Source of the DNA: Mya arenaria
Taxonomy: Eukaryota; Mollusca; Bivalvia; Myida; Myidae
Direction of reading: 5' to 3'
Length of the DNA: 64,000 nucleotides
Assembly: GCF_026914265.1 (NCBI RefSeq)
Contig: NC_069135.1
Span: 4,109,001 to 4,173,000 of the forward strand
The notes under the pieces: model-generated
Database searches by the model: none
What the model was told of the DNA's origin: nothing
Seen by the model: only the letters and a program-made list of their open reading frames with translations
In this document: one piece after another, positions 15,301 through 27,500 of the stretch
How the letters are laid out: each line of letters begins with the position of its first letter
Position numbering within the stretch: position 1 is the stretch's first letter
Translations under genes and position numbers: made by a program

Positions 15301-15833
15301 GCATACTGACATAACTTAATATGTGTTTAATAGTGGGCAATAATGTTTTCGTAGAAATTTGAACTTATAACGGAGATAATTTCAAAATTGTGGCCGCGAG
15401 GATTCTCTGCGCAAGGACCGCTTGCTGCTTTTTGCTGGGATGGTGGACGTCACGAGTCTGCCATATTAAAAAAAAATCGTCAAAAGACTCGTTGACGGCC
15501 ATTTAGGTGGACTAATATTTGGACTACACTACAACCGAAACTCCTTCCTCTCTAGTTGTTTTGAGTAAAGTCCTACACAAAACTTTCAGCTTTTTTAGAG
15601 TTTTCAAATGAAAATCGAAGTCATCTAAAAAACCATTTTCAATAACCGTGACAAGCAGTAGCAAAAGGCCAATTTTATTGATGTAAATTCATATTCGCGA
15701 AATTGTATGATATACCATTAATAAAAGGATATTTCGCGACATGATTCCCTCTAATGAGATAAACTTGCAACAAATAAATATTAGACGAAAAAATCAGAAT
15801 ATATCAAACGTAAAACTCACTTAGTTTGACCAT
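308..15833 (-). CDS. GNL3: Nucleostemin-type nucleolar GTPase, C-terminus beyond left edge
   Basis: Coding exons in gene order: 15821-15833, 12021-12073, 11324-11381, 10780-10862, 10309-10437, 7273-7359, 5869-6004, 5315-5418, 4305-4449, 4078-4165, 3295-3406, 2761-2826, 308-450. All introns read GT-AG and the phases join into 405 codons plus two bases. Residues 1-70 are very basic, like the nucleolar targeting region of the family; 70-112 are a charged, probably coiled-coil stretch. The GTPase motifs come in circularly permuted order: DARDP (154-158), NKID (184-187), GLPNTGKSS (270-278), DSPG (314-317). The LKKGGIPDV segment in the last visible exon matches GNL3 more closely than GNL3L. The start ATG (15831-15833) lies 10 bases before a GTGAGT donor. 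The last donor (GTATGT at 301-307) implies further exons to the left. Family role: nucleolar GTPase in ribosome biogenesis and proliferation; this is inferred, not shown. Divergent neighbour of the NEK4-like gene. Confidence 0.9.
1325..1580. repeat. Three tandem copies of an ~85-bp unit
   Basis: Units begin near 1325, 1411 and 1496. Each has a GAAAGGTTATC-like start, an AGAAAGAATACAAATTGTC core and a CTTTTAAGTGCC-like end. They lie inside the pogo-like element just upstream of the transposase remnant. Small open frames across them are by-products. Confidence 0.85.
1584..1931 (+). pseudogene. C-terminal remnant of a pogo-type transposase
   Basis: A 115-codon open frame containing [14 protein letters not shown] followed by a Glu/Asp-rich tail. 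A Trp-containing helix, a [K/R][18 protein letters not shown] block and an acidic end are typical of the region after the DDE catalytic core in pogo/Tigger-like proteins of invertebrates. The DNA-binding domain and catalytic core are absent, so it cannot be a working transposase. It lies between the inverted repeats of the element at 624-2318. The first ATG is probably not the original start, since the frame is a fragment. Confidence 0.7.
3123..3306. repeat. Tandem repeat that includes copies of a GNL3 exon end and donor
   Basis: Degenerate repeats built on CTGACCTTGACACAGTTTA. The right edge overlaps the last 12 bases of the GNL3 exon at 3295-3406. The 19-base string GCCTGACCTTGACACAGTT, which spans the real exon end and 5' splice site, recurs exactly inside the intron (3225-3243) and again with small changes. 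Confidence 0.75.
6560..6885. repeat. Four degenerate tandem units of ~80 bp
   Basis: Four units, each with a CATCCCTA-TTTAGCACAGAA-like part, a GTGAATCTAC-like part and an AATCCTC-T/A-T-GGGATCATCGTA-like end. They lie in the GNL3 intron between exons 7273-7359 and 5869-6004. No coding potential is supported. Confidence 0.7.
9147..10056. repeat. Dispersed repeat with internal tandem units (copy 1)
   Basis: Starts AACAAGAGCTGTCACAGTAT and ends in a CACCTTCGGGGGCAT-like sequence, as does a second copy at 13445-14049. Internal units carry GTGTGACCTTGACCTTAGAG, a GTCTTGGTATGTGGAACACA string and GTCCATACAAGGGAAAGTTA. A CA microsatellite is embedded near 9775-9803. The ATGCCCCCGAA at the start recurs inverted at the end, so the element has short inverted termini. 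It is intronic in GNL3. The family is not identified. Confidence 0.75.
12333..12715. repeat. Minisatellite with ~41-bp units, about nine copies
   Basis: Repeated units with GAATCATCAACAAAGGAAAT and ATACCAAACAA-like parts. The GGAAATC core recurs at close to 41-bp spacing from 12496 to 12700, with more diverged units to the left. It lies in the first GNL3 intron. Confidence 0.85.
13445..14049. repeat. Dispersed repeat with internal tandem units (copy 2)
   Basis: Same family as 9147-10056, with the same head (AACAAGAGCTGTCACAG) and tail (CTTCGGGGGCAT). Two ~182-bp internal units start near 13662 and 13844. Short related heads with GAGCTGTC also occur near 6925, 8010 and 31494, so the family is spread through the window. 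Confidence 0.75.
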
Positions 15834-15940
15834 TTTGTTGTCTTTTATCACTGATATTTAGGCCAACATTTATTATAAACACGTTGTTTACAAAAACAAT
15901 TTTGTCAAAACGGCTTTGTAATTGTAGAATGCATTCATAA

Positions 15941-18384
15941 GGCTGTCAGACTTTTCAACCCCTTTGTCATTTGTGAAATCAAAGATTTTTCAACCCCTTT
16001 GTCATTTCAACCCCTAAAAGTGCTAAGACTTTTCAACCCCACCTTAAACAAAGACTTTTCAACCCCTAATAAACGAAGACTTTTCAACCCCTTAATTTCT
16101 CACCTTTTTAAGAAAATAACTACAACAGTAAACAATTTATTTTGAAATTTATTTTAAAAATCAAGAATATATTAAGACTAAAAATATAACAAACAAAAAA
16201 TATGTAATACATACAAAATATACATACTTAAAACACATGATAATACAATAATTCATTAAATATTTTCATTGAAATAAGTAAAAATAAATGCTCGACTGTC
16301 CATTTAGCTATTTAGTCATTTAGCCATAAATCTTCCTTATCTCCCTGAGGATATCCTCATACAATACATTATGTACATGGTACTGCTCCATCAATTAATT
16401 GAAAAAGCTTTTGTTTTTCTTTTAGTTTTTTTTAAAACACTTTTTAAAAACATTTTGTCATCAATAAAAAAGACAATAAAATGAGTTGAACTTTAAAATA
16501 AAATTCTTCATAATATTTCAAAATATCATGATTTAGCAGACAATGTTTAAGAAATACAAAAGTATACATTGAGTTCAAAGATGATAAAAATGTATTATAG
16601 ATTGAGTTCCAAATGCTTTCAAATTACATAAGTTACATGTGTTGAAGTTGGACTTCTTTAATTATCACCATAAGGGGAATATAAGATTTTATTAACATTT
16701 TTTATTTCTCAGTTTAAAAAAAATAAGGACATTCTATTATAAAGTGGTATAAATGTAAAAAAATGCTATAAGCATTGTATTGTCTTTTCATATATGCAGT
16801 TAAAGAATGGAATGAAGGTCGCACATTCATTAATGGGCAACATGTGTGACATGGTCATAAATTCCTAAGGGATTAAGGGGCTTCATAACACCTTTAATTG
16901 AGGTTATAGTAACTTGAAAGTGACAGTTTTAAATTAAGGTTCTAATATCATAGCCATCATTCCAAACTATGGCCATCTTGATACATATCTGGTACTACAA
17001 AAAAACTTTCCACTGTTGACCTTTTTAAAAGCAATGAAAGTTTTATAAATGTTCAAGTTCAGGTTTTTATTGGCATTCTACAGGCACAAGGGAGAATGTT
17101 TTGTAAATTCTTCTTTGCATTCATTTTCTTTTGCAATTATTCAAATTTGTTATTTAAAGAACACAATTATGGTAATAACATTGTACATAATATATGAGAT
17201 ATGTAATATCCTTCAGAATAATACAACAATTGCATGTTCGGAGTAACCAGGCACCAAAATCTTACTTTACCGTACCATTGTTAATGTTCGGATTATTATT
17301 TTGAAAAAACCTAACCATCACCAGTGCTTAGTAAATAGTAAATAAGCTGATGTATTTTATATGATGTAACTTTCAAGACATTTCAAGAGGTTAGTCATGG
17401 TATTATTTCTAATTCTTTATGATTGCAGTTGAATTGTTGTTTGTATTTAAATTGTAGTTATTGCATTGTTTTACAATTCAACATGGCGGCATATAAATGT
17501 ATATTGTGTATTCTTGGCATGAAGATACCACATTCTTCTGTGCACTTATCACATTCTTATTTTTACAACCAGACAGACTAACAAGGGCACAGTTTGGATG
17601 ATACAGAACGGAGAGTGAGTTGTAGTAATAGACTACCCGATCCACAATCGGTATGTAAAATGTATTGTTGCTGTGTTAGTTTTGTGCTTTATGTGTTTTA
17701 TAGTTTTCTATGTATTTTAGCAATGATCACGGCCACTAGATTATCTCAGCTAAACTATTCAATTGAGTTGAATAGTTGTTATGACTTATATTTTATTTAG
17801 AAGTCATTCATTTATTTCTATTGATAATATATATGAATTACTATGTATTAATTCTTTATATTATGCTTATGATTGTTATTTCTGTATTTTCAGAGTACGT
17901 CATATTATACTACTCATATTGGATATTATGCTACATTAAAAGTTGAAGTGTGAGCAGCTTTGAGTTTCCTTAGAACTAGGATATATAATGAACCCTTAAC
18001 TGACAAGCTAGTCCGGAAATAAAGGCAAAGCCTTTGTAAACTTCATCCAATACTTTGGAGAAAAGTGTAACAAATAAGCCACACAAATCTCTAATTGTAT
18101 TTCAATAACAACTGGTTAAGTTTCTTGCAAAAACAATGAAAAAGACAACATCTGGCTGACAAAAATAATAGGGATTGAAAAGTCTTTGATTTAGGGGTTG
18201 AAAAGTCTTCAATATGGCTATCAAAATATTTCAACTAGGGGTTGAAAAGTCTTTGATTTAGGGGTTGAAAAGTCCAAACAGGTAGGGGTTGAAAAGTCTT
18301 TGAAATAGGGGTTGAAAAGTCTAAGGGTTGAAAAGTCTTCGTTTTGGGAAGGGGTTGAAATATCTTGGGGTTGAAAAATCCTCC
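15941..18384. mobile_element. Foldback element with arms of AGACTTTTCAACCCC motifs
   Basis: The left arm (15941-16100) has about six copies of AGACTTTTCAACCCC or close variants. The right arm (about 18176-18384) has about nine copies in reverse complement. Spacing between motifs varies. CATTCATAA lies directly outside both ends (15932-15940 and 18385-18393), an exact 9-bp direct repeat as expected of a target duplication. The middle is AT-rich with no frame longer than about 70 codons, so it looks non-autonomous. A 9-bp duplication suggests Mutator-like mobilisation, but no transposase is present to confirm it. Confidence 0.75.
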
Positions 18385-18480
18385 CATTCATAACCGTTTC
18401 ATTTTATCGCCGTTTCGATTTAATACCATGTGGTTCCCCTTCTAGCAATTCATGAAAAACTAAAAACAGGGCTCAACTAA

Positions 18481-18489
18481 ACCGGAAGC
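18481..18489 (+). promoter_or_regulatory. Possible ETS-family binding site
   Basis: ACCGGAAG, the consensus core for ETS factors such as GABP, about 80 bp before the NEK4-like start codon. Such sites are common in bidirectional promoters. A match this short can occur by chance. Confidence 0.35.
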
Positions 18490-18565
18490 AATCTAAATTG
18501 AAAATATCAAAACAATTTTCAATGCACCATACTTTTCCAATTATTTCTAGACAATTGTTCATACA

Positions 18566-21500
18566 ATGGACAATTCTTTAGATTTAAAGTATGAAAAGCT
18601 TTTAGGGGAAGGCTCATATGGGAAAGTATTCTTAGTGAAACAAGAAGATGGGCAACAGGTGAAAAAAATACTGTAGTTATTTTTTGTAAAACCAAGATTG
18701 AGCTAGTAATCATTGACTCAATAATATTGGCTTACATAAATTTCTCATAATGAATATTACCTGTAGTTGTTAATTTGGTCTGGTCAAGGCAGGCACTTAC
18801 ACTTTAAATTTTGTTTTGTTAGGCAAAATTCTTAAACTTCATCTTCAATGCATCCTTCTACTTGTCAAAGAATTACGGACCATGGACATTACGGACCAGA
18901 CATAATGGACCATATTTAGGGACATTTACGGACCATCTTGAGAAACATAACGGACCATGATTTATAATGTTATTAACTTTTTTTTTTCACCACATCATCT
19001 TCATTATTTAATATATACTTGTATATGCGTGCTCATTTTGCTATGACACCTGCAAATTTTGTGAAAAATTCCCGATTATATCTATATAGATCAATTGTTA
19101 GAATGTGACTGTTGATAATTTCTGTGAAATTCCATTAGGTGTTAAAGACCAGTGTGCACCCACAGTAAATATTTAGTCTATAACAAATATGACAATCCAA
19201 AGTTTATTTCAGAAGGCAATCGATCACCTATAATAATATATAGATATTCACATCACAATATGGTACAATTGTTAAAAAGTTAAAACAACTGTGAGTAGAA
19301 GTATAGCTCATGGTCTGTAATGTCCCGAAATATGGTACATTATAAAGTTAAAACAAACTGTTAGGTAAAATATAAATCATTGTCTGCATATATTGTATGA
19401 CTATTTGAAATAAAGTTAAAACAAATTGAGTTAAATTATATACATGTATCATGGTCTGTAATGTCCCTAAATATGGTCCGTTATGTCCCCAAATCTGGTC
19501 CATTATGTCTGGTCCATAATGTCCATGGTCCGTTATGTCCATCAGGTCCGTTATGTCAGTGACCCTTGTCAAATATCCACAGGATCAGTAAGCAGACACC
19601 ATGATGAGGGTGCTGGGTAAAAGCATAAAAAATATAGACCATGAAAGCATGTGCTGTGCTGGTTGCTCTGTATAACATTAAATGAACTTTAAAAATTCCC
19701 AACATGTAACTGTACTTGTGATTAAGGGAACCAGATCGTATACAATTAAGGCTTATATTCAATAATGATTTATTAAAAACATTTTAATAATTATTTAATA
19801 GTAATGAAATAATTTAACAATTAATTATTTGTTTTCTTTGATTCCCTAAAGAATCATCTACAACATTCAACATACATTCAATTAAAGAGTCTTCGCGTTT
19901 AACAATGTGCATTCGTTAAAATAGATGAGGTCACATTTTTGGTTTCAATTTGACTGTTTACATCGGGTATTTAATTATAATTTAATTTATTAATTAATTA
20001 ATTTAAAATATAATTATCACACCCATTTTGTTTTGGAAAATAAATTGATTTAAAAATTGAATCTGGAGAATCTTACTGGCCCATGCAGACTTGTGAGATT
20101 GAATTTCTTCTTGATCGACCTAGATATTCACTCGTAAATGTGGGTGAGTGGATTTGTTGAGGCCTGAGCTCCAAATGACTACTGTTGTTGGAAAAATGAA
20201 TTTTGGTTCACTTTGACTGTGCAATGAAACAGGATTAACTTGATGGACTTTTTTCTCTGTCTTATGTTGAGGATTCCATATGGTGGAACTGTATTCATGT
20301 TTGGATCTTACTAGCGACTGATAATCATTTTTTTGTACTTCATGTAGTAAGATATGTTTTCTTCATTATACCCCCACAAATGAAGTTTGAGGGGGTATAT
20401 AGGAGTGAGCTTGTCGGTCGGTCTGTCGGTTGGTCGGTCTGTCGGTTTTCATGGTTTCCGGACGATAACTCATGAAAGGCTAGACAGATTTGAAAAATTT
20501 TTGGTACACAGGTGTAACATCAGAAGAAACAGGTCAAGTTCGATATTGGGGCTGGTGGGGCCAAGGTCAAGGTCACTGTTACTAAAAATAGAAAAACAGT
20601 TTCCGGACGATAACTCATGAAAGGCTTGACAGATTTGAAAAAAATTTGGTACACAGGTGTAACATCAGAAGATACAGGTCAAGTTCGATATTGGGGCTGG
20701 TGGGGCCAAGGTCAAGGTCACTGTTACTAAAAATAGAAAAATGGTTTCCGGACGATAACTCATGAAAGGCTTGACAGATTTGAAAAATTTTGGGTACACA
20801 GGTGTAACATCAGAAGATACAGGTCAAGTTCGATATTGGGGCTGGTGGGGCCAAGGTCAAGGTCACTGTTACTAAAAATAGAAAAACGGTTTCTGGACGA
20901 TAACTCATGAAAGGCTAAACGGATTTGAACAATTTTTGGTACACAGGTGTAACATCAGAAGATACAGATCAAGTTCGATATTGGGGCTGGTGGGGTCAAG
21001 TCACTGTTACTAAAAATAGGAAAATGGTTTCCGGACGATAACTCATGAAAGGCTTGACAGATTTGAACATTTTTTGGTACACAGGTGTACATTTCAGAAG
21101 ATACAGGTCAAGTTCAATATTGGGGCTGGTGGGGCCAAGGTCAAGGTCACTGTTACTAAAAATAGAAAAATGGTTTCTGCTTCATAACTTTAATTGGGCA
21201 TGAGATATTGTGATGAAACTTGCTGTATGGGCAGCGTCTGTGAAGACAATGCTTGTTATAGGGATGGTATTTTTCTACTTGCACAACTCAGTGTCAAATT
21301 TTGTTGTTTATTTCTTTTGTTATGTTCATTATGGTAAATTTTCCTATTGTCAAATTCCATTCGCCAGGTATTTCTCCAGTAAACTAGTTAATTTCAAAAA
21401 TCCTCTGAAATTTTAAGATAAGTCGGCCAGACAAGATACAATAAACATAAGCTCACAGACTGTTAAAGTGTTTATTAAAATGCATTAAAAGTAACAACTG

Positions 21501-24500
21501 ATACAGCTGGAAAGAGGAAAAAATAATATAAGGACACATACTTTAAGTGACATTCTTATTCAAAATTAATACATACACATGTATAACAAACCTCAATTTT
21601 AACTAATAAACCTTTAACTACTTCCTAAATAATGCATTTATGAAAATATTAATTACTGATAACAAGATTGTAACCGTGTATTTAATAGCAGAAAGCGCAA
21701 AAAAATAAACGATTGGTGAATTCTAAAAGATTTACTGTGGTCTACTATAGTCTCATAAGGTAGAAATACCATGTTTTATGCTCATTTCTATCAAATTATA
21801 CTCATTACCCTTCATAAGAACCATTGTTTTTGACATTTATTCATCCTTTATGGAATATTAAAACAATATTATTAATTGTGGTAAATCTTGTCTGTGAGTA
21901 AGAGTGCATCTTTAAAGGTATCACTAGAATAATAGACGACAGGAGACAAATGTATCAGATTTAAATTAAAGAAGTATTCAAATAAACATAACTTAATATG
22001 TGTTAAGTAAGTAATATAATAATCTAGAGAATGCTCAAAAATTTCTTATTGAAGTAAGCTGTCGGGATGTCATGATAAACTTCATTGAAGAGTGAGAATA
22101 ATTTGTTATATTAACTTTGCTAGGTCACTTTCTTTGGCACGATGTTGTGTGAGAATGTGGTGTGATCTTGTTTCGTGGTGAGAAATCGGAGAAAACTGCC
22201 ATTGTCTGGCTTTGTGACCATCAACCACTCACATGCGCAAGTTGTGTATTATACCTGGGTATGCTTTGGTGAGAAGCGTGCATGTTAACCACTGCGCTTA
22301 CCGGACAACCATATTGAAGATCTTTGTTGTAAACTGAAATATCTTGGTGTCTCGTTTTGGAAACTTTGGTATATTTTTTGCGTGAATAGAACTTGAGCCA
22401 GTATTTTAGATTAACAGATTACAATGGAATTTTGTTTCTACTTGTTTCAATTTGTGAAGTGACATGAAGATTTAAAATATTTGAAGTTACAACTACGATC
22501 CTTAATTGAAATAGGCCCTGGTCCCTATTCTTCCAACAATCTTACATTAAGTCTCCTATAACAGAATGAAGCTTAGTTTTATATTTTGCAATATTCTTAT
22601 GTCAAAGAGTTTTGATGCTTTCACAGGAATTTATATTTAAGATAAAGTAGTTTTGATATTGTAAAAATAATTTGGCTGAATACAATGAGATACAAGTTTC
22701 ACCTTGTTATACTAAAGGTTTTTGGTAAAATTTGGTCCATGGTCTATCTTCTTTCGATCTGGGCTTAATCATACATAAAATGGTCTGTCATGTTAGGCTG
22801 TACATGTATCTTCTTTTAATCTGGGACTCATTAAACATTAAACATGAACTAGTTTTGTCTTCTTTCTATCTGGCAGGATATCATACATGAAATAGTCTGC
22901 AAATCTGGGATGTGTCTTTTTTCCATCTGGCAGGATAGCATACATGAAATAGACTGCCAATAGTGATGTGTCTTCTTTCCATCTGGCAAATATCTTACAT
23001 GAAATAGTCTGCAAATCTGGGATGTGTCTTCTTTCCATCTGGCAGGATATCATACATGAAATAGTCTGCACATCTGGGTTGTGTCTTCTTTCCATCTGGC
23101 AGGATCTTATACATGAAATAGTCCACCAATCTGGCTTGTGTCTTCTTTCACTTTGGCAGGATATCATACTTGTAATGGTCCGCCAATCTGGGTGGTGTCT
23201 TCTTTCTGTCTGGCAGGATATCATACATGAAATAGTCTGCAAATCTGGGTTGTGTCTTCTTTCCATCTGGCAGGATCTTTAATAGTCCACCAATCTGGCT
23301 TGTGTCTTTTCACTTTGGCAGGATATCATACTTGTAATGGTCCACCAATCTGGGTGGTGTCTTCTTTCTATCTGGCAGGATATCTTACATGAAATAGTTC
23401 ACCAATCTGAGTTGTGTTTTTCTTTCCATCTGGCAGGATATCTTACATGAAATGGTCTGCCAATCTGGGTTGTGTCTTCTTTCCATCTGGCAGGATATCA
23501 TTCATGAAATGGTCTGCCAATCTGGGATATGTTTTGTGGCATGCTAGTTAATAAAGTTAATTTAATGATATTTTTACTTTCTATTTACAGTTTGCTGTTA
23601 AAGAAATAGACCTAGAAAAATGTGACGAGGCTGGTCGGGACCAAGCCAACGGAGAGGCACACCTTCTGTCTCGCCTGAAGCAAGAGAACATTCTGACGTA
23701 TGTGGAGTCAGTGGTATGCGATGACTGTCTGTACATCGTGACAGAGTTCTGTGCTGGCGGGGATATGGAGGACTATCTCCAGCGGATCAAGAAGAGCGGC
23801 ATGTCTGTCCCTGAGGCTCTTGTGTCTGACTGGATCCTGCAGATTGGAGGGGCTCTGAAGGTATGAGAGTACTGTTTCACTATTCCAAACTCAACTGGGA
23901 TCCATCAGTTGGGAACTCATTGTAAAACATAATACATTCAAATGGTCATTTGAATTGTTCAATGATAAATTTGATATGTTTTAATGTACCTATGAAAACT
24001 TTAATTATAATTTATAGTATTCACATATTTGTGGCATTATTATAATGTTTTGTAGTTGGGTTTTAATAGTGTTGCTGCATGTGCTACAAGCATGTTGAAT
24101 ACACTATAAATGTTTAATATTTTATTTTGATTCATATTATTATCAACCCACTCAACGTGTTGAAGATTTCATTAATTGGTGTGTTTTGTTCTGTCACTTA
24201 TTTTCACCAGATAATTTATATGATTTAATTGTCAAATAAAAAACCCTCAGAAAGCTGCGGCAAAACCTCATATTAAAATTATTACTTTGTAGCTGACATA
24301 TAAAATACATTAATATATTGACTGTACATGCCACATGGTATATGAACTGGGTTAAACACAAATAGGTTTATTATAGTCAATATGTTTTTACTGGTAAATA
24401 TCATGTCAAAGCTAGGTTGCTTCAATAGTGTGGCATGTAAAGAGGTCCCCGGTATTTATATTATAGTTATTTCTATGAATGTAAGGTGTGTTTTCTGATC

Positions 24501-27500
24501 AAGTTTGGACTGAAATTTGCGATGACGTAATCTCTCTTGATTTTTTTAAAAGAAAAAATGCATGATTGGTGTTATAAGCCAGATCTGTCAAAAAAGACAT
24601 TTTCAAAATGTTATGATACCTATTTGTTGTGCTCATGGTTCATATATCTGTCAAGGTTGTTAATGCACTGATTTGCCAAAGCAACTTGTCACATTCACAT
24701 GTATTTATGCCTGTATGGTTTGCATGTTATTTTCAGTATTTGCATGATCAGAAGATCTTACATCGGGACATGAAAACCAAAAACATTTTCCTGAAAGAAG
24801 ATTTAACAGTAAAGCTTGGTGATTTAGGAATTGCTAAGTATGTTGCATTTGTAGTTTTGGCTAGTTATCATTTTCAAATATGCAATGAAAATATGTGTAA
24901 CGCCTAAGATAATTTATTTCAGATTTTCATTCAGACTCCCATTTCATAGGGTCAGAAAGGAGAATGAATTATTTTTGTCTGAAATGTGACTAAATTGCTT
25001 GTTACAGCAATTAGGCATCAGCAAAAGGTCTGTTGATAATGCTCTATTTTGTCAAAAGCTTATAAAGCTTAATAATGTTATTAAAGATTGAAAGATTTAA
25101 CCTTGGATTTAATTTGGTTTAAATTAGTATCTGCTAGTTACTGGTACAGTATAGGTTTGTTCAAAATGATGTTTGAAAAAAAAAATGTTGCCTTCATAAA
25201 ATCTGTGAGCGAGTCCCTTTGAATACTCTTAGGCTGTCTGGTTTTATATTTTTTATTTTTCACCAACATTTTCATACTGCAAAAACTGATTTGACATCTT
25301 TAAAGTATGCAAATGGTTTAAATGTTTGAATACAGGTAACCCTTCCATTTAATCATTATTTTTTTAACAGAGGAAACAATTGCTGTGCACAAATTATAAC
25401 ATGCTTATACATGTCCAGGTTTTGTATTGATCTTTGAATAAACACTGTTTTAAACTTTAAGAAAAATAATATTTCTGACCGTCAATCAGCCTCAGTTATT
25501 TTCATGTGCCCATACACAGGTTAAATTAGCCCCGCAGGAGATGTAATGTCATGTATATTGATCATAATTATAGAAAATAGGTGACATACTTCAAGTTATA
25601 AGCTATGCTTATGTGGTACATATTAATAAGTCTGTATTGTGTCAACTTGCCCTGTAAGATATGGTGAAGTGAATACAGAGGGTTGCTTCTTAAATACTGG
25701 TTCTTTCATATGACAGTAATTTCATTAATATGAGGGGTATTCAAGAAATATGTGAAAAATTAAACTAATTTCTTCAAAGATGATTTTAAATGCACTGAAA
25801 CTTTTACGATATGTAGATCAGAATAAAGCATGATGATGCAACAACTTACAGTCACAATTACAGTATGTGCTTTTTGTGTTTGTATGTGTATAATTTTACA
25901 ACATCATTATTTTTTATTAGATTTTTAGCCTGACTATTCAAAGAATAGGTGGGCTATACTACTCGCCCCAGCGTCGGTGTCTGGTCAAAGTTTTAGGGCA
26001 AGTTGGGATTTTCACTTAAAACTCCAATACCATTCATTCAATTGACTTAATACTTCATACAGTTGTTCAGAGCCATCACATGATGAGGTTAGATAACTCC
26101 ATATTATCTTTTGTACAAATTATGGCCCCTGATTGACTATGGAACTAATAGGTTAAAGTTTTAGGGCAGGTTGGGATATTTATTAATAACTTCTATACCC
26201 TTCATTCAATTGACTTAATACTTCACACAATTGTTCGGGACCATCACCCAATGAGGTTACATAACTCTGTATCCTTTATACAAGTTATGGCCCCTGATTT
26301 ACTTGGGTTAGAGTTTTAGGCAAGTAAAAGTTAAGGGCAAGTTGGGATTTTAATAAAAAAAACTTCTATACCGTTCATTCAATGCACTTACTAAAATTCA
26401 AAATTATTTACGACCATCTTAAAACAAGAAACATAACTCCATTTTAACCCTAAATACAAATTATGGCCCTTGAATTATTTTTTTTATTTCTTTTGAAAGA
26501 CATATTTGTATATTCTTAACCAGATTTTCATAATGGGAAATCAAGTTATTTGAATGGCTTGCGTCATTGTTGGGGCGGGCTCGTGGGAGGGCAGTATCAA
26601 AGTCACCTTATGTATCGAACAATTTTAGTTAGGTTTGACATAAAGAGACCAAACTTGGTAATATTACATCATTATTGTATTCACTTCTAAGTCAAAGCGG
26701 CGTAGTCGAGTGCGCTGTCTTACGACGGCTCTTGTTTTTTAAATTATTGAACTTTCTTTTATTGAACAGTATAGTTATGCTGATTAATGAAGAGTGTTTA
26801 AGGCTGTGTTAACCTTGCAACTACAATCGATTAACATTTGACCATGACCTTTTCAAGAATCATGATTTCTTAAGTTTTAAGTCTTGAAACCTTAGAATTA
26901 TCATCAATTGGATGCTGCCCCAATTTCTCATAACTTTTCAGCGTAACAGGCCTAAGTAGCTTATATCAATGGTAACCCAAAATACATTTGATTTTGGTAA
27001 ATGAAAAATCATTATTTATTATTTTATTTAATATTATGATTATCATAAAGATAAATACTATTTTAAGTCTAAAAACATCTCAATAATATGCAAATTATTA
27101 AGAAACTAGAAATAATGAGCTTTGCTTAATCCTGTTATAAGAGACTTAAGCAGTTTTAAAAAATTGGCCTAGTGCATGTGTATGGCTGTTTTTTTCAGGG
27201 TGCTGGATCTCAACCAGACAAAAGCTGATACTTTCATCGGGACACCTTCCTATATGAGCCCAGAGTTGTTCTCTGGCAAATCATACAATCATAAGGTTGG
27301 TGTGAGCTTCCTAAACAATACGCTTTTAGCTGACCTAAGCAAGGAATTCTAATATTTGTGCTATTGTGATGGTTCATGAACATTTTCCTAAACCACCGTG
27401 CCAATTTCAACCAAACTTCCAGGAATGTTCCTCAGTTTGGCCAATACCAGATTCCCTATCCATGCGGAGCTATGAAAATCTCCTCAGAAACTGCTGACTG

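Larger units (their letters stand above)
15834..18565. promoter_or_regulatory. Head-to-head intergenic region of GNL3 and NEK4-like genes
   Basis: The GNL3 start codon (15831-15833, minus) and the NEK4-like start codon (18566-18568, plus) point away from each other. If the 2.44-kb foldback element at 15941-18384 and one 9-bp duplication are removed, only about 280 bp remains. That is a size typical of a bidirectional promoter. Promoter function is inferred from arrangement; no TATA box was recognised. Confidence 0.55.

Noticed and set aside
2340-15800. C/D-box snoRNAs in GNL3 introns, as in vertebrates
   Set aside because: I looked for C-box and D-box pairs at snoRNA spacing on the minus strand and found none I could support by eye.
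22838-23282. Long overlapping frames on both strands that look like a repeat protein
   Set aside because: They come from a 57-bp minisatellite in an intron; the period explains the open frames and no start context or family match is seen.
22740-23540. CRISPR-like array
   Set aside because: Repeat and spacer cannot be separated; the whole unit is repeated with drift, and the window is eukaryotic.
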